DNA of 64,000 nucleotides from Fidelibacterota bacterium (GTDB lineage Bacteria; Fidelibacterota; Marinisomatia; Marinisomatales; TCS55): NCBI GenBank assembly GCA_018674655.1, contig JABGZQ010000066.1, positions 1 to 64,000 of the forward strand, read 5' to 3'. Shown piece by piece: positions 46,208 to 53,867 of this stretch (position 1 is its first letter; each line of letters starts with the position of its first letter). The notes under the pieces were generated by a model. It saw only the letters and a program-made list of their open reading frames with translations, ran no database searches and was not told where the DNA came from. The position numbers and the translations under genes were made by a program.

Positions 46208-48733
46208 ATGGAGAACATTAACCATATAAAAGTAGGAATAGATCCAAATGGAGCTAACCTCCCGTCAATAAAAGAACTCTTAGGAAAAACTGATTCTATC
46301 CAAACAGCAGAAAGAAATGCTGCTTCTGAAGGTAATTTTTATGAACCTTTAGGAGATAAAATAGGGCCAGGAATGAACTCTAGAGTTCAACGATTAAGAA
46401 AATTAAGTTTTGAAGCTGAGCCAAGCATTTCAATAGAAAGAGCATTACATCAAACTGCTTTTTATAAAGAGCATTATGGGAAACACTCCATACCTGTTCT
46501 TAGGGCTTTAACATTTTTAGATCATTGTGAAAAGAAAACTTTGTATTTCGGAGAAGATGAACTAATTGTTGGAGAAAGAGGTCCTGTTCCAAAAGCAGTT
46601 CCTACATTTCCTGAATTAACTTGTCATAGTGTTGAAGATTTTCATGTATTAAATTCAAGAGATCAACAACGTTATACAACTAGTCAAGAAGACATCAACA
46701 CGTATGCAAAAGAAGTAATCCCTTACTGGGAAGGCAGAACTCAACGTGAAAGAATTTTCAACCACGTTCCAGATACTTGGAAAAGAGCTTATGAAGCTGG
46801 TTTGTTTACCGAGTTTATGGAACAACGTGCTCCTGGTCATACAGTATTAGACGGAAAAATCTATAAGAAAGGAATGTTGGATTTCAAGAAAGAAATCCAA
46901 GACCACATTGATTCTTTAGATTACATGATGGATGCTGAGGCAAACGACAAAGCAGAACAACTTAAAGCAATGGCGATTTCTTGCGATGCTTCAATTGTAT
47001 TTGCAGAACGTCATGCTGATTTAGCAGAGGAAAGGGCTCAAACTGAAAGCGACCCAGCGAAAAAAGCGGAGTTGTTAAAAATTGCAGAAGTTTGTAGATG
47101 GGTGCCAGCAAATGCGCCAAGAACATTCCACGAAGCGGTTCAAATGTATTGGTTCGTTCATTTAGGAACCATTACAGAATTGAACGGTTGGGACGCAATG
47201 AACCCAGGCCATTTCGATCAACACTTAACTCCTTTCTATGAAAAAGAAATCGCAGAAGGAACCTTAACAAGAGAAGAAGCAAAAGAGATTATTTGCTGCA
47301 TGTGGGTAAAGGTAAATAACCACACGGCTCCTCCTAAAGTTGGTATTACTGCTAAAGAAAGTGGAACTTACAACGATTTTACAAACATCAACATTGGTGG
47401 CTTAAAGTCTGACGGTTCAAATGGTGTTAGCGAAGTTTCATTCATCTTATTAGAAGCAGTTGAAGAACTTCACCTTTTACAACCAGGTTCATCGGTTCAC
47501 ATTAGCCCGAAAACACCAGACAAATTTTTAAAGGCAGCTTGTAAAGTTATTCGTCAAGGACACGGGTATCCATCAGTATTTAGCCCAGAAACATACATTA
47601 CTGAAATGATTGCAATGGGTAAGTCTCTTACCGACGCTCGTGAAGGTGGCTGTAGTGGTTGCATTGAAGTAGGTGCTTTTGGTAAAGAAGCGTTTGTTTT
47701 AACTGGTTACTTAAATGTTCCTAAGATTGTTGAAATCACTTTAAACAATGGTGTTGACCCGGTTACAGGTATTTTTGTAGGTACTGAATCTGGTGATCCA
47801 AGAACGTTTAAAACGTATCAAGAACTGTACGATGCATTCCATAAACAAGTGAAATATATTGTTGATCTTAAAATTACTGTAAGTAACTACATAGACACAA
47901 TGTTTGCAAAGTATGCTCCTGCCCCATTCCTTTCTGTTGTAATTGAGGATTGTATCTCTACCGGAAAAGATTATTACAATGGTGGACCAAGATACAACAC
48001 TAACTACATTCAGTGTACTGGTTTAGGAACTGTTACAGATAGCTTATCTACTCTTAAGTATCACGTTTTTGAAGAAAAAACATTTGATATGGACAGAATT
48101 TTAACTGCTGTTGCAAACAACTTTAAAGACGATGAGATTTTACGTCAAACTATTGTTAACAGAACTCCGTTCTTCGGAAATGACGACGATTACGCTGACG
48201 ATATCGCTTTACAAGTGTACGATGATTTAGTTAAAGCCATTGACGGGAAGCCAAACATTAAAGGCGGTGAATTCCACCTTAACATGCTTTCCACTACTTG
48301 CCATGTTTATTTTGGTAAAGTAATGGGTGCAACTCCAAACGGTAGATTAGCTGCGAAGTCGATTTCTGACGGAACGTCACCTTCACATGGTTGCGATACA
48401 AATGGTCCTTCTGCAGTAATTCGTTCTTTAACGAAATTAGATCACACTAGATCTGGTGGTACGTTATTGAATCAACGTTTTCTTCCTAGCTTGTTAAAAA
48501 GAGATGAAGACATTGCCAAGTTGGGTAAGTTGATTAGAAGTTACTTTACGTTAGGTGGTCATCATATTCAATTTAACATTGTTGATACTGCAACTCTAAA
48601 AGCTGCTCAAGAAAATCCGGAAGATTATAAAGACTTATTAGTTAGAATGGCTGGTTACAGCGATTACTTTAACGACATGAATCCTGATCTTCAACAGGAA
48701 GTAATTGACCGTACCGAGAACGATTCGTTCTAA
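46208..48733 (+). CDS. hypD: Glycyl radical enzyme of the trans-4-hydroxy-L-proline dehydratase (HypD) type
   Basis: This 841-residue glycyl radical enzyme has the radical-bearing Gly in RMAGYSDYF (Gly816) near its C-terminus and the catalytic thiyl Cys485 plus Glu487 in GGCSGCIEVG (481-490). The segments around the active site ('FGKEAFVLTGYLNVPKIVEI', 'DYYNGGPRYNTNYIQ', 'GTVTDSLSTLKYHVF') are closest to HypD, which dehydrates trans-4-hydroxy-L-proline to pyrroline-5-carboxylate. Both residue positions are offset from the known HypD numbering by about 50, matching an extra N-terminal segment. The specificity is inferred from memory of family motifs. It needs anaerobic conditions and its activase follows. 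Codon use is island-like. Confidence 0.85.
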   Translation: MENINHIKVGIDPNGANLPSIKELLGKTDSIQTAERNAASEGNFYEPLGDKIGPGMNSRVQRLRKLSFEAEPSISIERALHQTAFYKEHYGKHSIPVLRALTFLDHCEKKTLYFGEDELIVGERGPVPKAVPTFPELTCHSVEDFHVLNSRDQQRYTTSQEDINTYAKEVIPYWEGRTQRERIFNHVPDTWKRAYEAGLFTEFMEQRAPGHTVLDGKIYKKGMLDFKKEIQDHIDSLDYMMDAEANDKAEQLKAMAISCDASIVFAERHADLAEERAQTESDPAKKAELLKIAEVCRWVPANAPRTFHEAVQMYWFVHLGTITELNGWDAMNPGHFDQHLTPFYEKEIAEGTLTREEAKEIICCMWVKVNNHTAPPKVGITAKESGTYNDFTNINIGGLKSDGSNGVSEVSFILLEAVEELHLLQPGSSVHISPKTPDKFLKAACKVIRQGHGYPSVFSPETYITEMIAMGKSLTDAREGGCSGCIEVGAFGKEAFVLTGYLNVPKIVEITLNNGVDPVTGIFVGTESGDPRTFKTYQELYDAFHKQVKYIVDLKITVSNYIDTMFAKYAPAPFLSVVIEDCISTGKDYYNGGPRYNTNYIQCTGLGTVTDSLSTLKYHVFEEKTFDMDRILTAVANNFKDDEILRQTIVNRTPFFGNDDDYADDIALQVYDDLVKAIDGKPNIKGGEFHLNMLSTTCHVYFGKVMGATPNGRLAAKSISDGTSPSHGCDTNGPSAVIRSLTKLDHTRSGGTLLNQRFLPSLLKRDEDIAKLGKLIRSYFTLGGHHIQFNIVDTATLKAAQENPEDYKDLLVRMAGYSDYFNDMNPDLQQEVIDRTENDSF

Positions 48734-48759
48734 GTACCTATCTTACATTTTATATTTAT

Positions 48760-48797
48760 ATTCTGATTCTACTCATAGTAATGGGTAGAATCAGAAT
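48760..48797 (+). promoter_or_regulatory. Strong hairpin between hypD and its activase gene
   Basis: ATTCTGATTCTAC (48760-48772) pairs perfectly with GTAGAATCAGAAT (48785-48797). The inner TCAT/ATGG adds four more pairs, one G-T, closing a four-base AGTA loop. With 17 pairs it is one of the most stable stems in the window. It lies 26 bases after the hypD stop and lacks a T-run, so it may stabilise the upstream mRNA or partly attenuate transcription so that enzyme exceeds activase. Confidence 0.65.
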
Positions 48798-48821
48798 TTA
48801 CATTTACTTATATTTATAAGA

Positions 48822-49733
48822 ATGGAACAGCCTACACTAATATTTGATGTTAAAAGATATGCAATCAATGATGGCCCAGGAATCCGTATAACAATATTTC
48901 TTAAAGGGTGCTCGCTAGATTGCAAGTGGTGTCACAACCCGGAAAGCATACCTAGGAAGCAGCAAAAAATGTACTCCAACGACAAGTGCATTAGCAGTGG
49001 AGAATGTGTAAAAAACTGCCCTAACGATGCATTAACCCTAACTCCTGACGGAATCGTGACTAACGCTGATTTGTGTGCTATGTGTGGTAAGTGCGCGGAC
49101 GTATGCCCTACAAAGGCAATGGAAATGACGGGGCAATTAATGACCACAGATGAGGTAATGACTCAAATAAAAAAGGAAACTATTTTAATGGATACATCAG
49201 AAGGTGGTGTAACTTTCTCTGGCGGAGAACCTCTACTCCATCACAAATTTTTAATAGAAATGTTAGACGCATGTGGTAAGGAAGGTATACATCGCTGTAT
49301 AGACACTACAGGGTTGGCGAATTCCAACATTCTAATGGAAGTTGCTGGTAAAGCTGAACATTTTTTATATGATTTAAAATTGATGGATTCGGCCAAGCAC
49401 AAAGAGTGGACTGGTGTTCCTAACGAGAAGATCTTGGAAAATTTAAAACTTTTAGCGGCAAGTGGAATGAATATGAACATTCGCATTCCATTAATCAAAG
49501 GGGTTAATGACGACGATGAGAACATTTACGAATCAGCTAAATTTATTGCTACTTTAGAAGGCAAAAAGCCATTGGTTAACATTCTACCTTTCCACAATAT
49601 TGCTGCAAAGAAATATGAGAAATTGGGCGTTCATTATGAAAAAGGAATTATGGACGAACCGAGCATCGAAAGACAAAAACGAGTTCTAGAGATTTTTGAA
49701 GAGCATGGCGTAAATGCCATGATTGGAGGATAG
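48822..49733 (+). CDS. Glycyl radical enzyme activating protein (radical SAM)
   Basis: This 303-residue radical SAM enzyme installs the glycyl radical on HypD. The SAM cluster motif is CSLDCKWC with cysteines at 30, 34 and 37. It is followed by two ferredoxin-like [4Fe-4S] motifs ('CVKNCPNDAL' and 'CAMCGKCADVCPTKAM', about 55-95), typical of activases for non-PFL glycyl radical enzymes. The gene starts 88 bases after hypD on the same strand. Genes for the next steps of hydroxyproline use, such as proC, are not adjacent. Confidence 0.92.
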   Translation: MEQPTLIFDVKRYAINDGPGIRITIFLKGCSLDCKWCHNPESIPRKQQKMYSNDKCISSGECVKNCPNDALTLTPDGIVTNADLCAMCGKCADVCPTKAMEMTGQLMTTDEVMTQIKKETILMDTSEGGVTFSGGEPLLHHKFLIEMLDACGKEGIHRCIDTTGLANSNILMEVAGKAEHFLYDLKLMDSAKHKEWTGVPNEKILENLKLLAASGMNMNIRIPLIKGVNDDDENIYESAKFIATLEGKKPLVNILPFHNIAAKKYEKLGVHYEKGIMDEPSIERQKRVLEIFEEHGVNAMIGG

Positions 49734-50084
49734 ATAACATACGGAAGAGTTATTGGCTATTACGGACTAAATTGGACTATTGATTGTCAATGTGAGTATA
49801 AAATATAATTGATAAATCACTTTTATCATATAATATGAGTAAATACTTAATAAATGTAACTAATAAAATGAAAGAGTACATTTTTGAAAATAATATTTTA
49901 CTACAGGTTTTTAGTTTTAATTTTGGAAGCCTACAGAGAACAATGTGTATAGTGCATTGTTTCCTATTATCAGCAACGACACCTGGAATTGGGCGATGCA
50001 AATATTCATCCCGTTATGAGCCTGCAGGCTGCCCTGGATTCAATATCAAAAGGTGAATAATCAAAATAAGTAAAGGAGAATAAA
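49734..50084. other. Intergenic region at the right edge of the island
   Basis: This 351-base stretch begins very AT-rich. AACAATG (49939-49945) and CATTGTT (49955-49961) form a small hairpin. From about 49953 the base composition shifts to the host style, with the C-terminal gene remnant and the perfect palindrome AGCCTGCAGGCT (50019-50030). I see no intact gene. A 73-residue frame at 49835-50056 is judged spurious. Confidence 0.5.
49953..50060 (+). pseudogene. Truncated 3' remnant of an unidentified gene
   Basis: A frame with no start codon, opening after a TAG, reads a convincing protein C-terminus containing LGDANIHPVMSLQAALDS and ends at TAA 50060. Its codon use (CTG, CAG, GCC, CCC) is unlike the AT-rich island to its left and like the host. 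It is most likely the end of a host gene cut off by insertion of the island. The parent family is not recognised. Confidence 0.45.
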
Positions 50085-50276
50085 ATGCCAATTACTACTA
50101 TTAAAATTGTCCGAGGCGTTTTTACCGAGGAGCAGAAATCTGCAATGATACAAGAGGTTACTGAAGCTATGGTCAAAGTAACCGGCGAAGAAAAACGTGA
50201 CGGCAATTGGGTTCTTATCGAAGAAACAAATCCTGGAGAATGGGCAATTGGAGGAAAACCCGTTGGTCTCCCTTGA
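50085..50276 (+). CDS. 4-oxalocrotonate tautomerase family protein
   Basis: This 63-residue tautomerase has the catalytic Pro directly after the start Met (MPITTIKIVRGVF), and a short beta-alpha-beta fold with 'GNWVLIEETNPGEWAIGG' near the C-terminus. Such proteins form hexamers and shift double bonds in keto-acid or aromatic catabolism. AAGGAG lies just upstream. It stands alone between the remnant and a strong terminator. Confidence 0.88.
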   Translation: MPITTIKIVRGVFTEEQKSAMIQEVTEAMVKVTGEEKRDGNWVLIEETNPGEWAIGGKPVGLP

Positions 50277-50305
50277 TTTCATAATGGTTTTAGAACATTA
50301 ATGAT

Positions 50306-50333
50306 GTAGGGGATAGGTATGCCTATCCCCTAC
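50306..50333. terminator. Bidirectional hairpin between tautomerase and glutaryl-CoA dehydrogenase
   Basis: GTAGGGGATAGG (50306-50317) and CCTATCCCCTAC (50322-50333) form a perfect 12-bp stem with a TATG loop. It lies between two convergent genes, 29 bases after the tautomerase stop and 6 bases from the end of the dehydrogenase gene. The T-run is short, so it is an atypical but very stable terminator. Confidence 0.75.
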
Positions 50334-50339
50334 TAATAT

Positions 50340-51512
50340 TTACGAATCGTAGGCAGCCATCCCTGTTTCTTGCTGGCCAATAATCAAAGTATGCATCTCG
50401 TGGGTGCCTTCGTAAGTATAGACCGATTCAATATTGGCCATGTGCCGCATAATAGGATAATCTTCTGTCACTCCGTTGGCCCCTAACATTCCACGAGAAA
50501 TCTTGGCAATATCTCTAGCCAATTCACAATTATTCCGTTTCGCCATGGATACTTGCTGAAAGGTCATTTTGCCTTCATCTTTGAGCCGTCCTAAGCGATA
50601 GACCAAAAGTTGTGCTTCTGTGATGCGAGTAACCATATCCGCTAATTTTTTCTGTGTAAGTTGATATCCACCGATAGACTTGGAAAATTGCTTCCGCTCT
50701 TTAGAATATTCCAGAGCTGTATTGTAGCAATCCACCGCACAGCCAACCATTCCCCAAGAAATGCCATAACGCGCTTGAGTCAAACAACCTAATGGGCCTT
50801 TTAGTCCTTCAATATTAGGGAGTCGTGCTGAATCAGGCACTTTTACATTCACCATTGAAAGTTCAGATGTAACGGATGCTCTTAAACTTAATTTTCCATG
50901 GATATCGCTAGATGTAAATCCATCCATTCCTTTTTCTAATAAAAATCCACGAACGAGACCATCTTCATCTCTCGCCCAAACCACGGCTACATCAGCCAAA
51001 GATCCATTGGTGATCCACATTTTATTCCCATTGATAGTCCAGCCATCACCGTCCCGTTTACATCGAGTTGCCATACCGCCAGGATTTGAACCAAAATTTG
51101 GTTCGGTTAGTCCAAAACATCCAATTAGGGTTCCAGCGCCTAACCCTGGAAGCCACTTTTGCTTTTGTTCATCTGAACCATAAGCGTGAATCGGATACAT
51201 AACCAAAGCCCCCTGCACACTGGCAAAAGATCGAAGGCCAGAATCGCCCCGTTCTAATTCATGAAGAATAAGCCCGTAGGCAACATTGCTTACACCGGCA
51301 CCACCTGATTCTTCTGGCAATGCAGAGCCCATAAATCCTAATTCCCCTAATTTGGGAACGAGTTCCATGGGGAAGGTTGCCTTTTCATAATGCTCATTAA
51401 TGAGTGGCATAAATTCTGATTGGACAAAATCGTATGCCGTTTGTTGTATAAGTAATTCTTCTTCTGATAACAGATCTGTAATATTATAAAAATCTGGTCC
51501 TAACTTTTTCAT
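50340..51512 (-). CDS. Glutaryl-CoA dehydrogenase-type acyl-CoA dehydrogenase
   Basis: The 390 residues closely follow the glutaryl-CoA dehydrogenase subfamily of acyl-CoA dehydrogenases. Arg94 and Ser98 in 'SGLRSFASVQGALVM' and the catalytic Glu368 in YTYEGT match, from memory, the residues used by the decarboxylating human enzyme. The family converts glutaryl-CoA to crotonyl-CoA and CO2, with electrons to ETF. FGSNPGG replaces the usual FGSDPGS. It follows the homocitrate-synthase-like gene by 28 bases, so both are probably co-transcribed. Its ETF outlet (etfA, etfB, etfD) is encoded 23 kb away. Confidence 0.88.
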   Translation of the reverse strand: MKKLGPDFYNITDLLSEEELLIQQTAYDFVQSEFMPLINEHYEKATFPMELVPKLGELGFMGSALPEESGGAGVSNVAYGLILHELERGDSGLRSFASVQGALVMYPIHAYGSDEQKQKWLPGLGAGTLIGCFGLTEPNFGSNPGGMATRCKRDGDGWTINGNKMWITNGSLADVAVVWARDEDGLVRGFLLEKGMDGFTSSDIHGKLSLRASVTSELSMVNVKVPDSARLPNIEGLKGPLGCLTQARYGISWGMVGCAVDCYNTALEYSKERKQFSKSIGGYQLTQKKLADMVTRITEAQLLVYRLGRLKDEGKMTFQQVSMAKRNNCELARDIAKISRGMLGANGVTEDYPIMRHMANIESVYTYEGTHEMHTLIIGQQETGMAAYDS

Positions 51513-51540
51513 GATATTCCTGTATAGTTTGACATAAAAA

Positions 51541-52668
51541 TTACACCTTTATTCCCATTGATTTAATAAGAGAAATAAGTTCTTTATCTTTCCAGTCCAC
51601 TTTTTCCGGATGGGATTTTATTTCTTCCAAAATAATATTTATTTCCTCTGGATGTACATTTAGCTCTAAATCCTCAAATTTGTTAATAAGAGCTACTTTC
51701 CCCGTATATTTATCTATAATGAAATGTCGCTTTCTCTTAACAGATACAGGTGAAATAGCTTCGTAGGATTTTGGTTCCTTAACCACAGCTTTTACATGAA
51801 GCCCTGCTTTATGGGTAAATGCATTTTTTCCTACAATAGGTTGATTAGCATTTGAATCCAATTTCGAAAAGGATTGAACCATTTCAGTTAATTCTGGGAT
51901 CATACTCAAATTCCAATTATTGTTTACATCATAAATATTAACCAGTGCAACAACCACTTCTGCTAAAGGAGGTAGCCCTACCCGTTCTCCCAATCCATTT
52001 ACAGATACATCAACACATCGGGCACCGGCTTCCAATGCAGACAACGCATTTGCTGTGGCCATCCCAAAATCATTATGACAATGAATATTCACAGGGATAT
52101 CCAATTCTGAAACCATTCGACTCACTATTACTTTTGTTTGCGTAGGTGTTAAACAACCTACCGTATCAGCAAGACTAAACCGGTTTGCGCCTGAATTTTG
52201 TGCCAATTGTCCCACTTGAATCAGGAAATCAATATCTGTTCGACTGGCATCTTCAGCTGTGAACCGAAGTTTAAGTCCATTGTCTTTTCCATATTTCACC
52301 GCAGTTTCGATGCGATTTAATGCTTCAGTTTTTGTAACGTTAAATTTATGTTTCAAGCTTAAAGCAGATGTGCCAAAGAATATTCCCATCCATGGCACAC
52401 CAATCGCAACAACATCATCTATATCGGAAATTGCTGCGCGCCCATGAGCTACTTTGAAGGCATTTAAACTTAGTGAATTCAAAGCCTCTACAGATTCGTA
52501 CACATCAGGGGAAACTGCAGGATGACCCAACTCTATAAAATCAACTCCGAACGTATCCAATCGTTTAGCCAATGCAATCTTTTGATCCACCGAAAAAGAG
52601 ACGCCCGGCGTTTGTTCGCCTTCACGCAATGTTGAGTCCAGAATTTCGATTTGTTTAGGAAAGATCAT
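51541..52668 (-). CDS. Homocitrate synthase / isopropylmalate synthase family enzyme
   Basis: This 375-residue acyl-CoA aldolase of the DRE-TIM family has DSTLREGEQTPG near 10-21, the metal-binding HCHNDFGMATANA near 195-207, and the C-terminal 'HKAGLHVKAV' near 287-296. The substrate region 'FIELGHPAVSP' resembles homocitrate synthases of the alpha-aminoadipate type more than LeuA, and it lacks the LeuA regulatory domain. The reaction would be 2-oxoglutarate plus acetyl-CoA to homocitrate. Citramalate or isopropylmalate synthesis cannot be excluded. Confidence 0.75.
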   Translation of the reverse strand: MIFPKQIEILDSTLREGEQTPGVSFSVDQKIALAKRLDTFGVDFIELGHPAVSPDVYESVEALNSLSLNAFKVAHGRAAISDIDDVVAIGVPWMGIFFGTSALSLKHKFNVTKTEALNRIETAVKYGKDNGLKLRFTAEDASRTDIDFLIQVGQLAQNSGANRFSLADTVGCLTPTQTKVIVSRMVSELDIPVNIHCHNDFGMATANALSALEAGARCVDVSVNGLGERVGLPPLAEVVVALVNIYDVNNNWNLSMIPELTEMVQSFSKLDSNANQPIVGKNAFTHKAGLHVKAVVKEPKSYEAISPVSVKRKRHFIIDKYTGKVALINKFEDLELNVHPEEINIILEEIKSHPEKVDWKDKELISLIKSMGIKV

Positions 52669-52769
52669 TTGGTGAACTTAAAAAATCTATTTTAACAGAA
52701 CAAATTAGATTCATTAGATAATGATGATAACGTAATTTTAGTGCTTATTAAAATTGAGATAATTTTTTA

Positions 52770-53867
52770 ATGAATAATCAACAAAGAGAAATGGTGGATG
52801 GCGCTGCGGCTATTGCGCGTGGCGCATTGAATGCGGGATGTAATTATTATGCTGGATATCCCATTACGCCCGCTTCAGGCATTTTATCCCATATGCTTCG
52901 TGAGCTTCCCAAAATAGGCGGTATTGGTTTTCAGGGTGAAGATGAAATTTCTTCTCTTGGACACTGTATTGGTGCTGCCATGGCTGGGGCAACTGTTTTT
53001 ACGGCAACAAGTGGACCAGGCCTATCTCTGTATTCCGAAAACCTTGGTTTGGCAATCATGATGGAAGTACCCATTGTCATTGCCATTTCACAAAGATTAG
53101 GGCCATCAACGGGTGCAGCCACGGCCTCGGCACAAGGTGATATCCAATTTATGCGTTGGGGAACCACAGGTGGTTATCCCATGATTGTTCTATCTCCAAC
53201 CAATATTTCTGAAAGCTACCATTTAACAAAGCGTGCTTTTAAATTGGCGGAACGGTTCCGAACGCCCGTATTTTTGGCGTCGGATAAAGATACGGTCATG
53301 ACGACAGAATCCGTTTCGGTCCATGATATGGAGCATACACCGGATTGGCCAGAAATCCCAAATGGGGTCATAGGAAAAAAATTAGATCCATATCGTGTAG
53401 ATGGCCCCATCCACCATTATACGGGGTCAAGCCATAATGATGAAGGACATATCACCAAAGATCCAGATATAATTGCGACACTTAATGAACGATTAAGAAT
53501 GAAAATTGAATCAAATCTTGATGAACTTTCTTTGGTTAAATCAGATTTAGAGGCGGGTGCAGATACGCTCATGGTGAGCTATGGTGTTTCTGCCCGATCC
53601 ATGGAAGCAGCGGTTAATGAAATTCGAAATGTCGGAAACAAAGTATCTTCAATGACAATCTATTCACTGTGGCCCATTCCTGAGAAAGCCATCAAAAATA
53701 ATTTAAAAGGTATAAAACGAGTCATTGTACCTGAAATGAATCACGGCCAATATCTACGAGAAATCGAAAGATTAGTCGATCGAAACGTTGAACTGGTTGG
53801 TATTAATCGTGTGGATACTATATTAATTACGCCCGAAGAGATTACAGGTGCATATTATGGGCGATAA
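52770..53867 (+). CDS. 2-oxoacid:ferredoxin oxidoreductase, alpha subunit (second copy)
   Basis: This 365-residue alpha subunit has 'GYPITPASGILSHML' near 29-43, 'GEDEISSLGHCIGAAMAGA' and 'VIVPEMNHGQYLREIERL' near the end. It lacks the N-terminal gamma domain seen in KorA at 8.4 kb. The gene overlaps the beta-gamma gene by 11 bases. It is divergent from the homocitrate-synthase-like gene with a 101-base spacer. The substrate may be 2-oxoadipate, from context only. Confidence 0.9.
   Translation: MNNQQREMVDGAAAIARGALNAGCNYYAGYPITPASGILSHMLRELPKIGGIGFQGEDEISSLGHCIGAAMAGATVFTATSGPGLSLYSENLGLAIMMEVPIVIAISQRLGPSTGAATASAQGDIQFMRWGTTGGYPMIVLSPTNISESYHLTKRAFKLAERFRTPVFLASDKDTVMTTESVSVHDMEHTPDWPEIPNGVIGKKLDPYRVDGPIHHYTGSSHNDEGHITKDPDIIATLNERLRMKIESNLDELSLVKSDLEAGADTLMVSYGVSARSMEAAVNEIRNVGNKVSSMTIYSLWPIPEKAIKNNLKGIKRVIVPEMNHGQYLREIERLVDRNVELVGINRVDTILITPEEITGAYYGR

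Larger units (their letters stand above)
41482..49960. mobile_element. Accessory island: cassette-like array plus HypD-type operon
   Basis: Between the CDF and glutaryl-CoA dehydrogenase genes lies about 8.5 kb that differs from its surroundings. It is more AT-rich, uses AGA for arginine much more often, and contains single genes separated by imperfect palindromes that resemble Bacteroidota cassette recombination sites. No integrase, transposase or tRNA is present. The right edge is set by a truncated gene remnant ending at 50060. The left and right limits are approximate. Confidence 0.6.

Noticed and set aside
49835-50056. 73-residue frame right of the activase gene
   Set aside because: Its composition changes along its length, it has no homology-like pattern and it overlaps the better supported remnant in another frame.
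41482-50084. CRISPR array or transposon ends in the island
   Set aside because: There are no regularly spaced identical repeats, no transposase and no terminal inverted repeats around the block; the repeats are palindromic and flank single genes.
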